Assembly (NCBI GenBank): GCA_963827605.1
Contig: CAWHBK010000002.1
Location: forward strand, 310,001-374,000
DNA from: DSYU01 sp963827605
Lineage (GTDB): Bacteria; Chloroflexota; Anaerolineae; Anaerolineales; Anaerolineaceae
DNA: 64,000 nt
Reading direction: 5' to 3'
Under the pieces are notes generated by a model. It was not told the origin of the DNA and did not search any database. It saw only the letters and a program-made list of their open reading frames with translations. Shown piece by piece: positions 45,417 to 55,465 of this stretch; within the stretch, counting starts at the first letter, position 1, and each line of letters opens with the position of its first letter. The translations under genes and the position numbers were made by a program.

Positions 45417-46532
45417 ATGGTTGAAAAGTTGGGCTGTATTGTACCGGTAAACGTGCTGGAACGTTTTATGCGCGATGTATTTGTAAAACTGGACGTGCCC
45501 GAAGATGAGGCTCGTATCTGCGCCCAGATTTTAATCACCTCCGACCTGCGCGGAATTGAGTCGCACGGCATCCAGCGGATGAAGATGTACTATGACCGCA
45601 TCCGCAAGGGCATGCAGTACGCGAATACCCGCATGGAAATTGTGCGCGAGTCGCCGACCACGGCGGTGGTGGATGGGCATAACGGCATGGGCCAGGTGAC
45701 CGGCTACCATTCTATGCAGATGGCAATCGAAAAGGCGCGCCAGTACGGCATGGGCGCCGTGGCAGTCCGCAATTCAGCCCATTATGGCATTGCCGGGTAT
45801 TATCCGCTGATGGCCATCCAGGCGGGGATGATCGGGATGTCTTTCACCAACGCGCGCCCCTCGATCGCGCCAACCTTTGGGGTGCGCCCAATGCTGGGCA
45901 CTAACCCGATCGCTTTCGGCTGCCCGACCGACGAACCCTTCCCGTTCCTATACGACGCAGCCACCTCCATCACCCAGCGCGGGAAACTGGAAGTGCTTGA
46001 CCGTCTGGGAAAACCCGCGCCAAAAGGCTGGGTAATCGACCAGGACGGCAATGATCTGACCGATACGACTGACTGCCTGGACGGTTTTGGGAAGGAAAGC
46101 GCGGCGCTCTTGCCCTTAGGCGGCGCCGGGGAGACCCTGGGCGGGCACAAAGGCTACGGCCTGGCGACGATGGTGGAAATCTTCAGCGCTTCGCTGCAAA
46201 CCGGCAGTTTCCTCTACGGGCTCACCGGCATCGGCGAAAAAGGCGAGCCCCAGCCAAACCGGCTTGGGCACTTCTTTATGGCGATCAACATCGAGAGCTT
46301 TACCGCACTGGATGATTTCAAAAAGACCACCGGGAGCATCCTGCGCGAGCTGCGCGCGGCGAACAAACAGCCCGGCTGCAGCCGCATCTACACCGCCGGC
46401 GAGAAGGAATACGAAAACGAACAGCGCGTGCGCCAGGCAGGCGTGGTGATCGTGCCCAGTTTGCAGAAAGACGCGCAGATTATGATTAAAGAGCTTGGGC
46501 TAAACGAGTACCAGAACGTTTTCCTCTTATAA
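45417..46532 (+). CDS. Ldh-family malate/L-lactate/ureidoglycolate dehydrogenase
   Basis: This 371-residue NAD(P) enzyme belongs to the Ldh_2 family (not the classical Rossmann LDH). Hallmarks are the N-terminal SDLRGIESHGIQRM, VAVRNSAHYGIAGYY, GTNPIAFGCP, and GGHKGYGLATMVEIFSASL. The substrate could be malate, sulfolactate, ureidoglycolate or L-lactate; the neighbours give no clue. Transcribed alone from its own promoter. Confidence 0.9.
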   Translation: MVEKLGCIVPVNVLERFMRDVFVKLDVPEDEARICAQILITSDLRGIESHGIQRMKMYYDRIRKGMQYANTRMEIVRESPTTAVVDGHNGMGQVTGYHSMQMAIEKARQYGMGAVAVRNSAHYGIAGYYPLMAIQAGMIGMSFTNARPSIAPTFGVRPMLGTNPIAFGCPTDEPFPFLYDAATSITQRGKLEVLDRLGKPAPKGWVIDQDGNDLTDTTDCLDGFGKESAALLPLGGAGETLGGHKGYGLATMVEIFSASLQTGSFLYGLTGIGEKGEPQPNRLGHFFMAINIESFTALDDFKKTTGSILRELRAANKQPGCSRIYTAGEKEYENEQRVRQAGVVIVPSLQKDAQIMIKELGLNEYQNVFLL

Positions 46533-46730
46533 ACCAATCAAAAAATCAACCGCTTGAAATTCTCCCTCCCACCGGAGTATAGTGATATCCATACATCGAT
46601 GGCTTCTGGGAGAATGTTTCTATTTCCAGCGGGCCATTCGATCGAATGACAGGACCGGCTGGCATCGGCAGCAGCGCGATCCTTGATCAAACTTATACAA
46701 TTCTTACCGCCAGAAGCTTGCGTAAAGAGA

Positions 46731-46736
46731 TATAAT
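46731..46736 (+). promoter_or_regulatory. -10 box of rel
   Basis: TATAAT lies 31 bp before ATG 46768. The -35 is not obvious. The rest of 46533-46730 shows no gene. Confidence 0.5.
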
Positions 46737-46767
46737 TCCCGCAAGGATTGTGAAGGGAAGATTATCC

Positions 46768-48966
46768 ATGAGTGTGAATCATGAGCTTGTAGTATCCAAA
46801 CCGGAAGAGCTGGCAGAATATTTTGAAGGCAAGACAACCTTAAACCGGATACCCAGCAATGATGTCTTGTTGATCTGGCAGGCGTATATTTTCGCGGCGG
46901 AAGCCCACAAAGGCCAGACGCGCGAGTCCGGCGAGCCGTTTATCATCCACCCATTAGCGGTTGCGAAGATGGTGTACGAATTGGGCATGGACACCGCTAC
47001 CATTGCCGCCTCTTTCCTGCATGATGTCGTTGAAGATACCAATGTTCCACTTTCCCAAATCCAGGAGATGTTTGGCAATGAAGTCGCCTCACTCGTGAAT
47101 GGGGTAACTTCGCTGAAGAAATATGCCTTCCCGGATGCGGAAAAACGCGACGCGGACGCGATCAAAAATATTTTCCTGGCGATGATCACCGACGCGCGCG
47201 TGATCATCATCAAGCTGGCAGACCGGCTGCATAACATTCGCACGGTATCCCACCTGCCTTTGGATCGACAGAAGCGGATTGCGCGCGAAACGCTCGAAAT
47301 TTACGCGCCGATTGCCGAGCGCATGGGGATCTGGAAGATAAAAAGCGAACTCGAGGATCTTTCGCTGCGCTGCCTGGAGCCGGAAACATATAACCAGATC
47401 GAAGCAGCCCTGGAAAAGAGCTCGGAGGAACACGAGATCCTTTTAGGGGAGATCATCACCAAGCTTAAAACTCGCATGTTCCAATCCGGCTTTGTGGAAG
47501 GCCAGTTTGAAATATTAGGGCGGCGCAAGCATATTTACAGCATTTATAAAAAAATGAACACGCCCAAGTACCTGGGAAAGGGATTGAACCGGATTTACGA
47601 TAAGCTGGGGATTCGCGTAATCGTCGATTCGGTGCAGGACTGCTATGCCGTCCTGGGGATCGTGCATTCCGAATGGCCGCCGCTGGGGGGGGAGTTTGAT
47701 GATTTTATCGGCATGCGGCTGCCATCCGGGTACCAGTCACTGCACACCACGGTAAAGTACGGGCCGGCTGAAAATGACGTGGTGGAGTTCCAGATCCGCA
47801 CCTACCAGATGCACAACAACGCCGAATACGGCATCGCGGCGCACTGGCGCTATAAAGAGCGCGGCACGTACCGCCCGGACCCCGGGATTGAGCGGAAGAT
47901 TGCCTGGCTGCGCCAGATGCTTGAAGAACCCCAGGGAGAAGATTCGGAATCGTTTGTGGCCTTCTTGAAGGCGGATGTGCTGCAAGATCGGGTGTACGCT
48001 TTTACCCCGCGGGGCGATGTGATCGACCTGCCGCAAGGCGCTACCCCGATTGATTTTGCATATCACGTGCATACCGAAATCGGGCACCACTGCCGGGGCG
48101 CAAAAGTGAACGGGCGCCTGGTTACCCTGGACTACCAGATGAAAACCGGGGATGTGGTCGAAATTTTAACCACGAAACACGGCGGCCCTTCGCGGGATTG
48201 GCTGAACGTCAATCTCGGACTGGTCAAAACCCAACGCGCCCGCTCGAAAATCCGCAACTGGTTTAAGTGGCAGAACCGCGAGCAGAATGTTATGCAGGGC
48301 AAGACGCTGCTCGAACGCGAGCTCAAGCGCCTGGGGATTGATCTGGAACCAGAAAAGCTGGCCAAGCTGTTTGATTACCATTCCATAGAGGATCTTTTTC
48401 TGGCGATCGGAACGGGGGATCTATCGACCACAAAAATCGTCAATAAGATTTCCGACCTGGGAAAAGAGAAATCCTTTGACCCGCTTCTGGCAACCCAGGC
48501 CCCCGATATCAAGACGATTACCGATCCTTCGGCGATCACCGTTTTCGGTCTCAAGGGTATGCTGACCACCTTTGCGCGCTGCTGCAAACCCGTTTTGGGA
48601 GATGATATCGTTGGGTATGTGACCCGCGGACGGGGCGTTACCGTTCACCGCCTGGACTGTCCCAATATTCTGCGGCTGCAAGATACGGAACGCGTGATCA
48701 AAGTAGGCTGGGGGCAGGCCCCAAAGACATACCCGGTACCGGTGGAAGTGAAGGCGTACGACCGGCAAGGATTGATCCAGGATATCTCGAACGTGCTCAG
48801 CGAAGAGAACATCAACATCCTCGAGGTGGGCGTGAAAGTCAGCCATCACCTGGCGACGTTCAACCTGGTGCTCGAAATGGGTGATATTGCCCAGCTCAGC
48901 CGGGTGCTGACGCGCATCGAGAATTTGCCGAACGTTATCGAATCCTACCGGATGCGCCCAGGATAA
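46768..48966 (+). CDS. rel: Bifunctional (p)ppGpp synthetase/hydrolase
   Basis: The Rel enzyme of the stringent response, 732 residues from ATG 46768. HD hydrolase domain (residues 40-180) with the HD motif in FLHDVVEDT and RLHNIRTV; synthetase domain with GYQSLHTTVKYG and YGIAAHWRYKE; TGS domain (VYAFTPRGDVIDLPQGATPIDFAYHVHTEIGHHC); zinc-finger-like CCKPVLGDDIVGYVTRGRGVTVHRLDC; and a C-terminal ACT domain (QGLIQDISNVLSEENINI). Both catalytic halves look intact. A GTG at 46750 is an alternative start. Confidence 0.96.
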   Translation: MSVNHELVVSKPEELAEYFEGKTTLNRIPSNDVLLIWQAYIFAAEAHKGQTRESGEPFIIHPLAVAKMVYELGMDTATIAASFLHDVVEDTNVPLSQIQEMFGNEVASLVNGVTSLKKYAFPDAEKRDADAIKNIFLAMITDARVIIIKLADRLHNIRTVSHLPLDRQKRIARETLEIYAPIAERMGIWKIKSELEDLSLRCLEPETYNQIEAALEKSSEEHEILLGEIITKLKTRMFQSGFVEGQFEILGRRKHIYSIYKKMNTPKYLGKGLNRIYDKLGIRVIVDSVQDCYAVLGIVHSEWPPLGGEFDDFIGMRLPSGYQSLHTTVKYGPAENDVVEFQIRTYQMHNNAEYGIAAHWRYKERGTYRPDPGIERKIAWLRQMLEEPQGEDSESFVAFLKADVLQDRVYAFTPRGDVIDLPQGATPIDFAYHVHTEIGHHCRGAKVNGRLVTLDYQMKTGDVVEILTTKHGGPSRDWLNVNLGLVKTQRARSKIRNWFKWQNREQNVMQGKTLLERELKRLGIDLEPEKLAKLFDYHSIEDLFLAIGTGDLSTTKIVNKISDLGKEKSFDPLLATQAPDIKTITDPSAITVFGLKGMLTTFARCCKPVLGDDIVGYVTRGRGVTVHRLDCPNILRLQDTERVIKVGWGQAPKTYPVPVEVKAYDRQGLIQDISNVLSEENINILEVGVKVSHHLATFNLVLEMGDIAQLSRVLTRIENLPNVIESYRMRPG

Positions 48967-48973
48967 AATCTGC

Positions 48974-48979
48974 TATAAT
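48974..48979 (+). promoter_or_regulatory. -10 box of moeA
   Basis: TATAAT immediately after the rel stop, about 30 bp before the moeA start, with GAGGGG as ribosome site. Confidence 0.5.
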
Positions 48980-49009
48980 CTTGTTGCCCGTAGCAAAGAG
49001 GGGTTCTAT

Positions 49010-50254
49010 TTGGCAGGCTTACTATCCGTCCAAGAAGCGCAAACGCGCATATTGTCTTTTTTTCAGCCAGTCGATGAAGAGATGGTGCCCCTAACTGAGT
49101 GCACCGGTCGCGTCCTGGCTGATGATATTTTTGCACCCGGAGATCTGCCTCCCTTTGCCAATTCCAGTATGGACGGCTTTGCAGTGCGGTCCGCGGATGT
49201 GCAAAATACGCCGGTTACATTAAAAATCATCGCGGATATCCCCGCCGGCTCCACTGCGGACACCAGCCTGCAAACCGGACAGGCCGCGCGAATCATGACC
49301 GGCGCCCCCATTCCGGCTGGCGCGGACGCGGTTGTCCCGGTGGAGGACACCGATCTGCATATGTATTTTCAAGGCGCAGCACCTGCCAACCAAACCCCGG
49401 AGGTGGTAAAAATCTTGCGCGGCGTGGGAGCCGGCAGCTACGTGCGCCCGCGCGGACAGGATGTGCGCCAGGGACAACTGCTGTTAAAAAAAGGCCGCAA
49501 GCTCCAGCCGCAGGATGCAGGCATCCTGGCTGCCATTGGGCAGGCGCAGGCGCGGGTATTCCGCCAGCCGCGGGTGGCGCTGTTTTCTTCGGGAGACGAA
49601 CTGGCTGCTCCCGGGCAAACGCTTGGGCCAGGGCAGATCTATGATTCCAACAGTTATTTCCTGACAGCCATCCTCGAACAGGCGGGCGCGCGAGTCATCC
49701 GCCTGGGAAATGCCCCGGATGACCCGCGCCAGATCGAGCTACTGCTCAATGATGCCGCCGCGCAGCAAGTCGACCTGATCGTCACTTCCGCGGGGGTTAG
49801 TGTGGGCGCATTTGACTTCGTCCGGCAGGTGATCGAGGCGAAGGGCAGTCTCAGCTTCTGGAAAGTGAATATGCGCCCTGGAAAGCCGCTGGTGTTTGGC
49901 TCGTTTTCCGGGATCCCGCTGGTCAGCCTGCCCGGCAACCCGGTTTCCGCGTTTGTCGGCTGCCTGGTGTTTATCCTGCCGGTGATCCGAAAACTTACCG
50001 GACGGGAAGAGGTATTCCCGCCCCGGCGAAAAGCGCTGACCGCCCAACCCATCGAATCGGATGGGCGCGAGAGCTACCTGCGTGCATTGGTCCAGAATCT
50101 AGATGGAAAACTCACCGCAACCTTGACCGGACATCAAGGTTCGGGTAATTTGTTCTCTTTGGTACAAGCAAATGCTTTACTGATTGTCCCCTCTGAGGTA
50201 AAATCGCTCCCGTCAGGCGCGGAGGTAGAAATCTGGTTTTTCGATGATGATTAA
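49010..50254 (+). CDS. moeA: Molybdopterin molybdenumtransferase
   Basis: MoeA inserts molybdate (or tungstate in some anaerobes) into adenylylated molybdopterin. The 414-residue protein has PFANSSMDGFAVR, RIMTGAPIPAGADAVVPVED, GDEL, VTSAGVSVGAFDFVRQV, and the C-terminal PGKPLVFG and SLPGNPVSAFV blocks. Start TTG 49010 fits the ribosome site GAGGGG. A tungsten/molybdenum aldehyde oxidoreductase lies 3 kb downstream. Confidence 0.96.
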   Translation: MAGLLSVQEAQTRILSFFQPVDEEMVPLTECTGRVLADDIFAPGDLPPFANSSMDGFAVRSADVQNTPVTLKIIADIPAGSTADTSLQTGQAARIMTGAPIPAGADAVVPVEDTDLHMYFQGAAPANQTPEVVKILRGVGAGSYVRPRGQDVRQGQLLLKKGRKLQPQDAGILAAIGQAQARVFRQPRVALFSSGDELAAPGQTLGPGQIYDSNSYFLTAILEQAGARVIRLGNAPDDPRQIELLLNDAAAQQVDLIVTSAGVSVGAFDFVRQVIEAKGSLSFWKVNMRPGKPLVFGSFSGIPLVSLPGNPVSAFVGCLVFILPVIRKLTGREEVFPPRRKALTAQPIESDGRESYLRALVQNLDGKLTATLTGHQGSGNLFSLVQANALLIVPSEVKSLPSGAEVEIWFFDDD

Positions 50255-50357
50255 TTAATATATTCCTCTTCCCTGTCATTAATTTAATTCTTTTCATGAA
50301 CCTCACTTGCCGGTCTGAGAACCAGGCATACCCTAACCATAAGCCAGGAGGAAAATA

Positions 50358-50594
50358 ATGCCTCGAATTCGTTGTCACTATCTCGATTGCGTATTCCTTG
50401 ACGAGGGCTATTGCAGCGCCGCCCAGGTCGAAATCGACCCGGACACCGGGTGCAACACCTACAGCCCGAATGCCGAAGCCGCTGCTGGGGATGAGTGGGA
50501 CGAGGAAGAAGAGTTGGAAGAATGGGAGGAAGTCGAGGAAGAAGATCAGGAAGATGAAGAAGATATGTGGCTGGATGAAGATGAGGAGGAATAG
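50358..50594 (+). CDS. Small Cys-containing protein with acidic tail
   Basis: The 78-residue protein has a Cys cluster (C6, C11, C19, C32) in RCHYLDCVFLDEGYC...GC, like small DUF1540-type metal or redox motifs, followed by a tail of about 38 residues that is mostly Glu/Asp with Trp. AGGAGG precedes ATG 50358. The ribosome site, compact Cys pattern and codon use support a real gene; function unknown. Confidence 0.82.
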   Translation: MPRIRCHYLDCVFLDEGYCSAAQVEIDPDTGCNTYSPNAEAAAGDEWDEEEELEEWEEVEEEDQEDEEDMWLDEDEEE

Positions 50595-50728
50595 CACCTC
50601 CTCAGGAAGAATAGCACTTCCTCAGAAGGAGTAGCGTCTCCTTAGGAAGGACAGCACTTCCCGAGAAAGAAAAGCGCTTCTGTGTGAAGCGTAACGGTTC
50701 CTGATGAGCAGCAGCATGCCTCCAGAGG
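50589..50728 (+). repeat. Seven degenerate 20-bp tandem repeats
   Basis: Starting at the last codons of the acidic-tail gene, seven units of exactly 20 bp follow one another, with consensus near GAATAGCACTTCCTCAGGAA. Each unit contains a small inverted repeat (TTCCT/AGGAA). The later units are more diverged, as in an ageing array. The rest of the 326-bp gap holds two terminators. Confidence 0.8.
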
Positions 50729-50821
50729 AAGACTGAAATCGAGTTTTCTGAACAAGGGTATGCATTCCTCCACTTTGAATATTTTTCTCCTTGCTTTTTT
50801 CAGCATAAACTGTCTGCCGAG

Positions 50822-50876
50822 GACCCCGGACAATTGCAGTTCCGGGGTCTTTTATCCCTGACCCCGCGGGGTCTTT
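50822..50876 (+). terminator. Two tandem terminators before the MFS gene
   Basis: GACCCCGGA/TCCGGGGTC (arms 50822-50830 and 50841-50849) is followed by TTTTAT; then GACCCCGCGGGGTC (50860-50873) is followed by TTT. Confidence 0.85.
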
Positions 50877-50920
50877 CATCCTAAACCCCGGCGCAGGGTC
50901 TATTCGAGAAATAAAACAGC

Positions 50921-52198
50921 ATGCACCCAGAAGAGCGCAAGAATTTAGTTCGCAATTACATCGCCAACATTCTGGATGGTGGTTTTTTTGGTTTTGGAAT
51001 CGGCTTCAGCTCTTTTTCCACGGTCATTCCCCTGTTTGTTGCTACGATGTCAGACTCGGCGATCCTGATCGGGTTGATTACCGCGGTCCACGTGATGGGT
51101 TTTCAAATTCCACAGCTGCTGATGGCACGTTCTGTCTCGCGATTGACCCGCTATAAACCGATGGTCATGTGGATGACGGTGCATGAGCGGGTGCCATTTT
51201 TAGGCCTGGCGCTGATCGCGTTATTTTATCGCCAGTTGGGGCCGGTTCCGGCAGTCATCCTGACGTTTAGCATGCTGGTGTGGCAGGGTCTGGGGGCGGG
51301 CTTTACCGCCAACGCATGGCAGAATATGATTAGCAAGGTAATCCCAAGCGAAAACCTGGCGATGTTTTTTGGGTTGCAGTCTTCCGCCGCAAATCTGCTC
51401 GCCAGCGTGGCAGCCATTGTGGCGGGAATACTGATCGAGAAACAGCCTTTCCCGATGAACTTTGCGCTGTGTTTTGTAATCACCTTTGGGATGCTGGTGC
51501 TGTCATTCATTGCCCTGGGCCTTACCCGCGAATCGGATCACCCGGTGACCGTCACGGCGGAAACACAGCCGGCGATCTGGCACAGCATGCTCGATATTTT
51601 CAAACGCGACCGGAATTTTGATTGGTTCCTGGTTGCGCGTACAGTGGTGCAGTTTGGCACCATGTCTTTTTCATTTTATACCGTTTACGCGGCATCCCGG
51701 CTGATGGCGGGGGCTTACACGGTGGGCGTGTTGACGAGCGCGATGATGATTGCGCAGGTAATTTTCAATCCACTGCTTGGCTGGGTCGCCGACCGCTGGA
51801 GCCGCAAGGGAGTGCTGGAGATTGGCGCGCTGGCCATCTTTTTCAGCGCAATGATGGCTCGCTTCGCGCCATCGGTAGCGTGGATGTACCCGGCAGTCAT
51901 TCTGGCAGCGGTGGCGAACACTGCTTTCTGGACCATCACGTTGGCGATGACGCTCCAGTTTGGCGCGGACCATGAGCGACCCACGTATGTTGGGATGGCC
52001 AACACTTTGATCGCCCCGGCAACCATGGTCGCGCCGCTGGTGGGCGGATGGCTGGCCGACGCGCAGGGCTACCCGTCCACCTTCCTGGTCTCGGCCATTG
52101 CCGGGCTGGTATCGGTGGCAGTGTTCCACATCTTCGTGAAAGATCCGCAGAAACGCGTCCCGGCCAGTGAAGTGGAACGGGAAAGCGCGGTTATTTAA
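50921..52198 (+). CDS. Major facilitator superfamily transporter
   Basis: The 425-residue protein has about 12 membrane helices in two halves (first: FFGFGIGFSSFSTVIPLFV to AVILTFSMLVW; second from MSFSFYTVYAASRLMAG). A cytosolic loop between helices 6 and 7 carries HSMLDIFKRDRNFDW. No substrate signature is clear. It ends 4 nt into the convergent epimerase gene. Confidence 0.88.
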   Translation: MHPEERKNLVRNYIANILDGGFFGFGIGFSSFSTVIPLFVATMSDSAILIGLITAVHVMGFQIPQLLMARSVSRLTRYKPMVMWMTVHERVPFLGLALIALFYRQLGPVPAVILTFSMLVWQGLGAGFTANAWQNMISKVIPSENLAMFFGLQSSAANLLASVAAIVAGILIEKQPFPMNFALCFVITFGMLVLSFIALGLTRESDHPVTVTAETQPAIWHSMLDIFKRDRNFDWFLVARTVVQFGTMSFSFYTVYAASRLMAGAYTVGVLTSAMMIAQVIFNPLLGWVADRWSRKGVLEIGALAIFFSAMMARFAPSVAWMYPAVILAAVANTAFWTITLAMTLQFGADHERPTYVGMANTLIAPATMVAPLVGGWLADAQGYPSTFLVSAIAGLVSVAVFHIFVKDPQKRVPASEVERESAVI

Positions 52199-53197
52199 TT
52201 TTCGTCTGGTTTACGCCACATTGCCCGGTATGAAGCAATGGCCTCTTCCAGCGCCTCGCGCACGGGAGTGTAGCGGATCCCCAGATCGCGCTCGGCCTTG
52301 GAGCCATCACAGCAAAAGCCATTCTTCAGCGTCCAGCCCGCGTCAATGGAAAGCCCCCACAAAGGCGGGCGGCGAATGATCTGCGAAATGCCAGTCAGCA
52401 GGTAAGCCGCGGCGAGCACCATCCAATCGGGGAAGCGAAACAATGGCAGCGGCACGCCGGATACTTCGCTGATCAGGTTGGCATACGCCCTTCCGTTGAG
52501 CGTCTCGCAGCCAATCAGATATTTCTGTCCGACGGTCTCCGGCTTCTCGGCGGCGCGCAGCAGCGCTTCCACCAGGTCACCAACATATACATACGTGGCA
52601 AGGGAGTTATGGAAGATGGTGCTGGGCACATGGCGCCGGATGATATCCTGAATATAATGGCCCGCTGGCTTTCCCATCCCCTGCCCCAAGCACGATGCCG
52701 GGGTACAGCACCACCAGCGGCAGTCCGCGCCGGCGCTGGTACTCCCAGGCAATTTCGTTCGCGATCCCTTTGGTACGGGCATATTCGCTGAAAAAGCGCG
52801 GGCCGGGGCTGCACTGCTCAACAATGGGGTTCTGCGCGGGTTTGCCATACACAGCCACTGTGCTCACATACACCACTTTTTTGATGGACGCGTCCAGCGC
52901 GGCGTCCAGAACATTGCGCGTGCCATCAATATTGATGCGGGTGAAACGATCGCGGTCCGGCTCCCACATCGAATACAGGTTGGCCAGGTGAAATAACCAA
53001 TCGCAGCCCTGCATGCCTTCATCCAGGGCTGCCCGGTCATTTACGCCGCCCAATACCAGGCGGACGCCTAAATCTTCCAGCAGCCGGGTCTGGCTGTCTT
53101 TGCGTACCAGGCAGCGCACGGAATGGCCCTCTTCCACCAACCGCCGTACCAAATGCCTGCCAATAAACCCGGTTGCACCGGTAACGAAGATTTTCAA
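52195..53197 (-). CDS. Extended SDR (dihydroflavonol-reductase/sugar-epimerase-like), one frameshift
   Basis: Start TTG 53197 has GGAGG upstream and gives the Rossmann start IFVTGATGFIGRHL. Further motifs are HLANLYSMWEPD, STVAVYGKP and the catalytic YxxxK in YARTKGIANEIA. An extra G near 52675 shifts the frame; after repair LVVLYPGIVLGAGDGKASGHYIQDII continues to the end (about 333 residues). The family includes NAD(P)-dependent sterol, flavonoid-like and hopanoid-associated reductases; the substrate is unknown. The 3' end overlaps the convergent MFS gene by 4 nt. Confidence 0.85.
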
Positions 53198-53309
53198 CGA
53201 TGGCACCTCCAGCACAGGATGGCGTTATCATAACGCAGAACCAACTGCCGCACAAAGGGTTTTCAATACTGTAAGAACGCAAGCGCACCCGACCGGGCGG
53301 TAATTCCTG

Positions 53310-53315
53310 TATAAT
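53310..53315 (+). promoter_or_regulatory. -10 box upstream of the aldehyde oxidoreductase gene
   Basis: TATAAT lies about 45 bp before ATG 53360, which has TTTAGGAG as ribosome site. Confidence 0.45.
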
Positions 53316-53359
53316 CTCCATTCATCCTTTTCATCAAAAGCGGCTTTTAGGAGCGTTCT

Positions 53360-55322
53360 ATGCAGCCTGGCGTAATCGGAACTGTTCTGTGGGTAGACCT
53401 GTCCCTAGGCATCATCAGCGAGGAACGCATTCCTGATGAGGTTTATCAGCGCTTCCTTTCTGGAATTGGCCTGGCGGCTTTCCTGCTTTACCGCGAGATT
53501 CCGAAAAACGCCAACCCGCTAGGGCCAGAAAACGTGCTCTGCTTTGTCTCGGGGTTGTTGAGTGGAACCAACAGCCTGTTTACCGGACGCTGGATGGCGG
53601 CAGCGAAATCCCCGCTGACCGGGGCATGGGGGGAGGCAAACTGCGGTGGAACCCTGGCATCCGCGATAAAACGCAGCGGGTACGATGGAATTTTCTTCAA
53701 AGGAACCAGCCCCCGGCCGGTGTACCTGGTGATTAACAACGGAAAAGCCGAACTACGCGAGGCAGCGGACTTGTGGGGCAAAGACTGCATAGAAACCGAC
53801 CGGCTCCTGCGCAGAGCGCACCCAGACAGCGCGGTGGCCTGTATCGGTCCAGCCGGGGAGCGGCTTTCGCTGATGGCCGGGATCAGCAATGACAGCGGCC
53901 GGCTGGCCGCCCGTTCCGGATTGGGGGCGGTGATGGGCGCCAAGCGGTTAAAAGCCGTGGTTTTGCAGGGCAAGCAAAAGATACCCGTGCATGACTCCAA
54001 AAGCGATGCAGCATCTGAGCCAGAAAGCATATGCCGCGGTACGCTTCAAGATCCCTTTGCCGGGCGGTAAGATTACCCGAATTCATGGGCTACGCTGATG
54101 CGCATGCTGCCCTTCCAGTGGGCGCAGGACGGCATGCTCTATAAATGGCTGCTGCAGCGCTGGGGAACGATCAGCATGAACCAGATCAGCGTGGAGATGG
54201 GCGATGCACCCATCCAGAACTGGCGCGGCAGCAGTCAAGAATTCGGCTTCCAACATTCTGATTCCAGCGGCCCGGATCAGGATCACGCAGTATGAGCAGA
54301 AGAAGTATCACTGCCGCTCGTGCGCGCTGGGCTGCGGCGGAATTATCTCCAAGGCGGTGGATCCAGGAAGGCCACAAACCCGAGTACGAGACGGTGCTGT
54401 CCTGGGGCGGTCTGCTGCTGAACGAGGACCTGGACAGCATTTTCACGATCAACGACCGGCTGAACCGGGCCGGGATGGATTCGATCTCGGCCGGGGGGAC
54501 GGTGGCATTCGCCATCGAATGCGCGGAAAATGGGCTGCTCCGCCCAGAAGACCTGGATGGGTTGGATCTGCGCTGGGGAAACAGTCCGGCGATTATGGAG
54601 TTGGTGGAGCGCATGATCTCACGGCGCGGGATCGGCGATCTGCTGGCAGACGGCAGCCGGGCAGCCGCCGCCCGGCTTGGCAATGGGGCGGAAAAATTCG
54701 CCGTGCAGGCGGCGGCCAGGAGCTGGCCATGCACGACGGGCGCAACGACCCGGGGTTTGCCCTGCACGCCGCGGTCGAGCCGATGCCGGGACGGCATACC
54801 AACGGCTCGCAGCTGTATTACGAAATGTTCCAGCTCTGGACGCGCGTACCCGGCCTGCCGCGGGCAAAGCTGTTCTACTGGAAAGGCGCCAAGTACGCGA
54901 CCGGCGGAAAGCAGGGCCGCGACCTGGCCACAGCGGCGGTAGCCTGCAGCCGCTTCAGCCAGGTGATGAATGGCGCCGGGCTGTGCCTGTTTGGGGCGTT
55001 TATGGGCGTCCAGCGCCTGCCGATTTTCGAGTGGTTGAATGCCGCCACCGGCTGGCAGACAACGCCCCAGGAATATATGCAAATCGGGGCACGCATCCAG
55101 GCGCTCAAGCAGCTATTTAATGCCCGCCAGGGCATCCCGGCCCGCCACACCATCAACGCGCGCGCGATTGGCCTGCCGCCTCAGCAGCGCGGAGCAAACC
55201 GCGACCGGACCCTGGATATGGACGCTATGGTGCGCAACTACTGGGCGGCGTCCGGCTGGGACCCGGAGACCGGAATGCCAGGGCCGGAAATGGTTGCGGA
55301 ATTGCAAGTTGAGGTGCCCTGA
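53360..55322 (+). CDS. Aldehyde:ferredoxin oxidoreductase (tungsten/molybdenum), several frameshifts
   Basis: AOR oxidises aldehydes to acids with reduction of ferredoxin, using a W/Mo-bispterin and one 4Fe-4S cluster. N-terminal pterin-binding domain: FLSGIGLAAFLLYREI, GRWMAAAKSPLTGAWGEANCGG, RSGYDGIFFKGTSPRPVYL. The cluster ligands appear as CRSCALGC and a later Cys in GAGLCLFGA. Other AOR blocks are SWGGLLLNEDLDSIFTINDRLNRAGMDSISAGGTVAFAIECAENG and MHDGRNDPGFALHAAVEP. At least four indels (around 54000, 54080, 54260, 54360 and 54715) interrupt it; repaired length is about 650 residues versus about 600-620 usual. MoeA nearby could supply the cofactor. Confidence 0.9.
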
Positions 55323-55465
55323 ATATCTTGCACCAGACCACGGTTGCGGTTACAACCATGCTCCAACTATGCGCATTGTCCCAGTTTGATTGTTAAATAC
55401 GTTCTTCCCAAACAACAAAGATTGTGTGTTTTCGTATACAATTAATGAAATCGGAGGAACGAACC

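Noticed and set aside
50589..50728. Seven-unit repeat as a CRISPR array
   Set aside because: Units are contiguous with no spacers, are diverged, and no cas gene is present.
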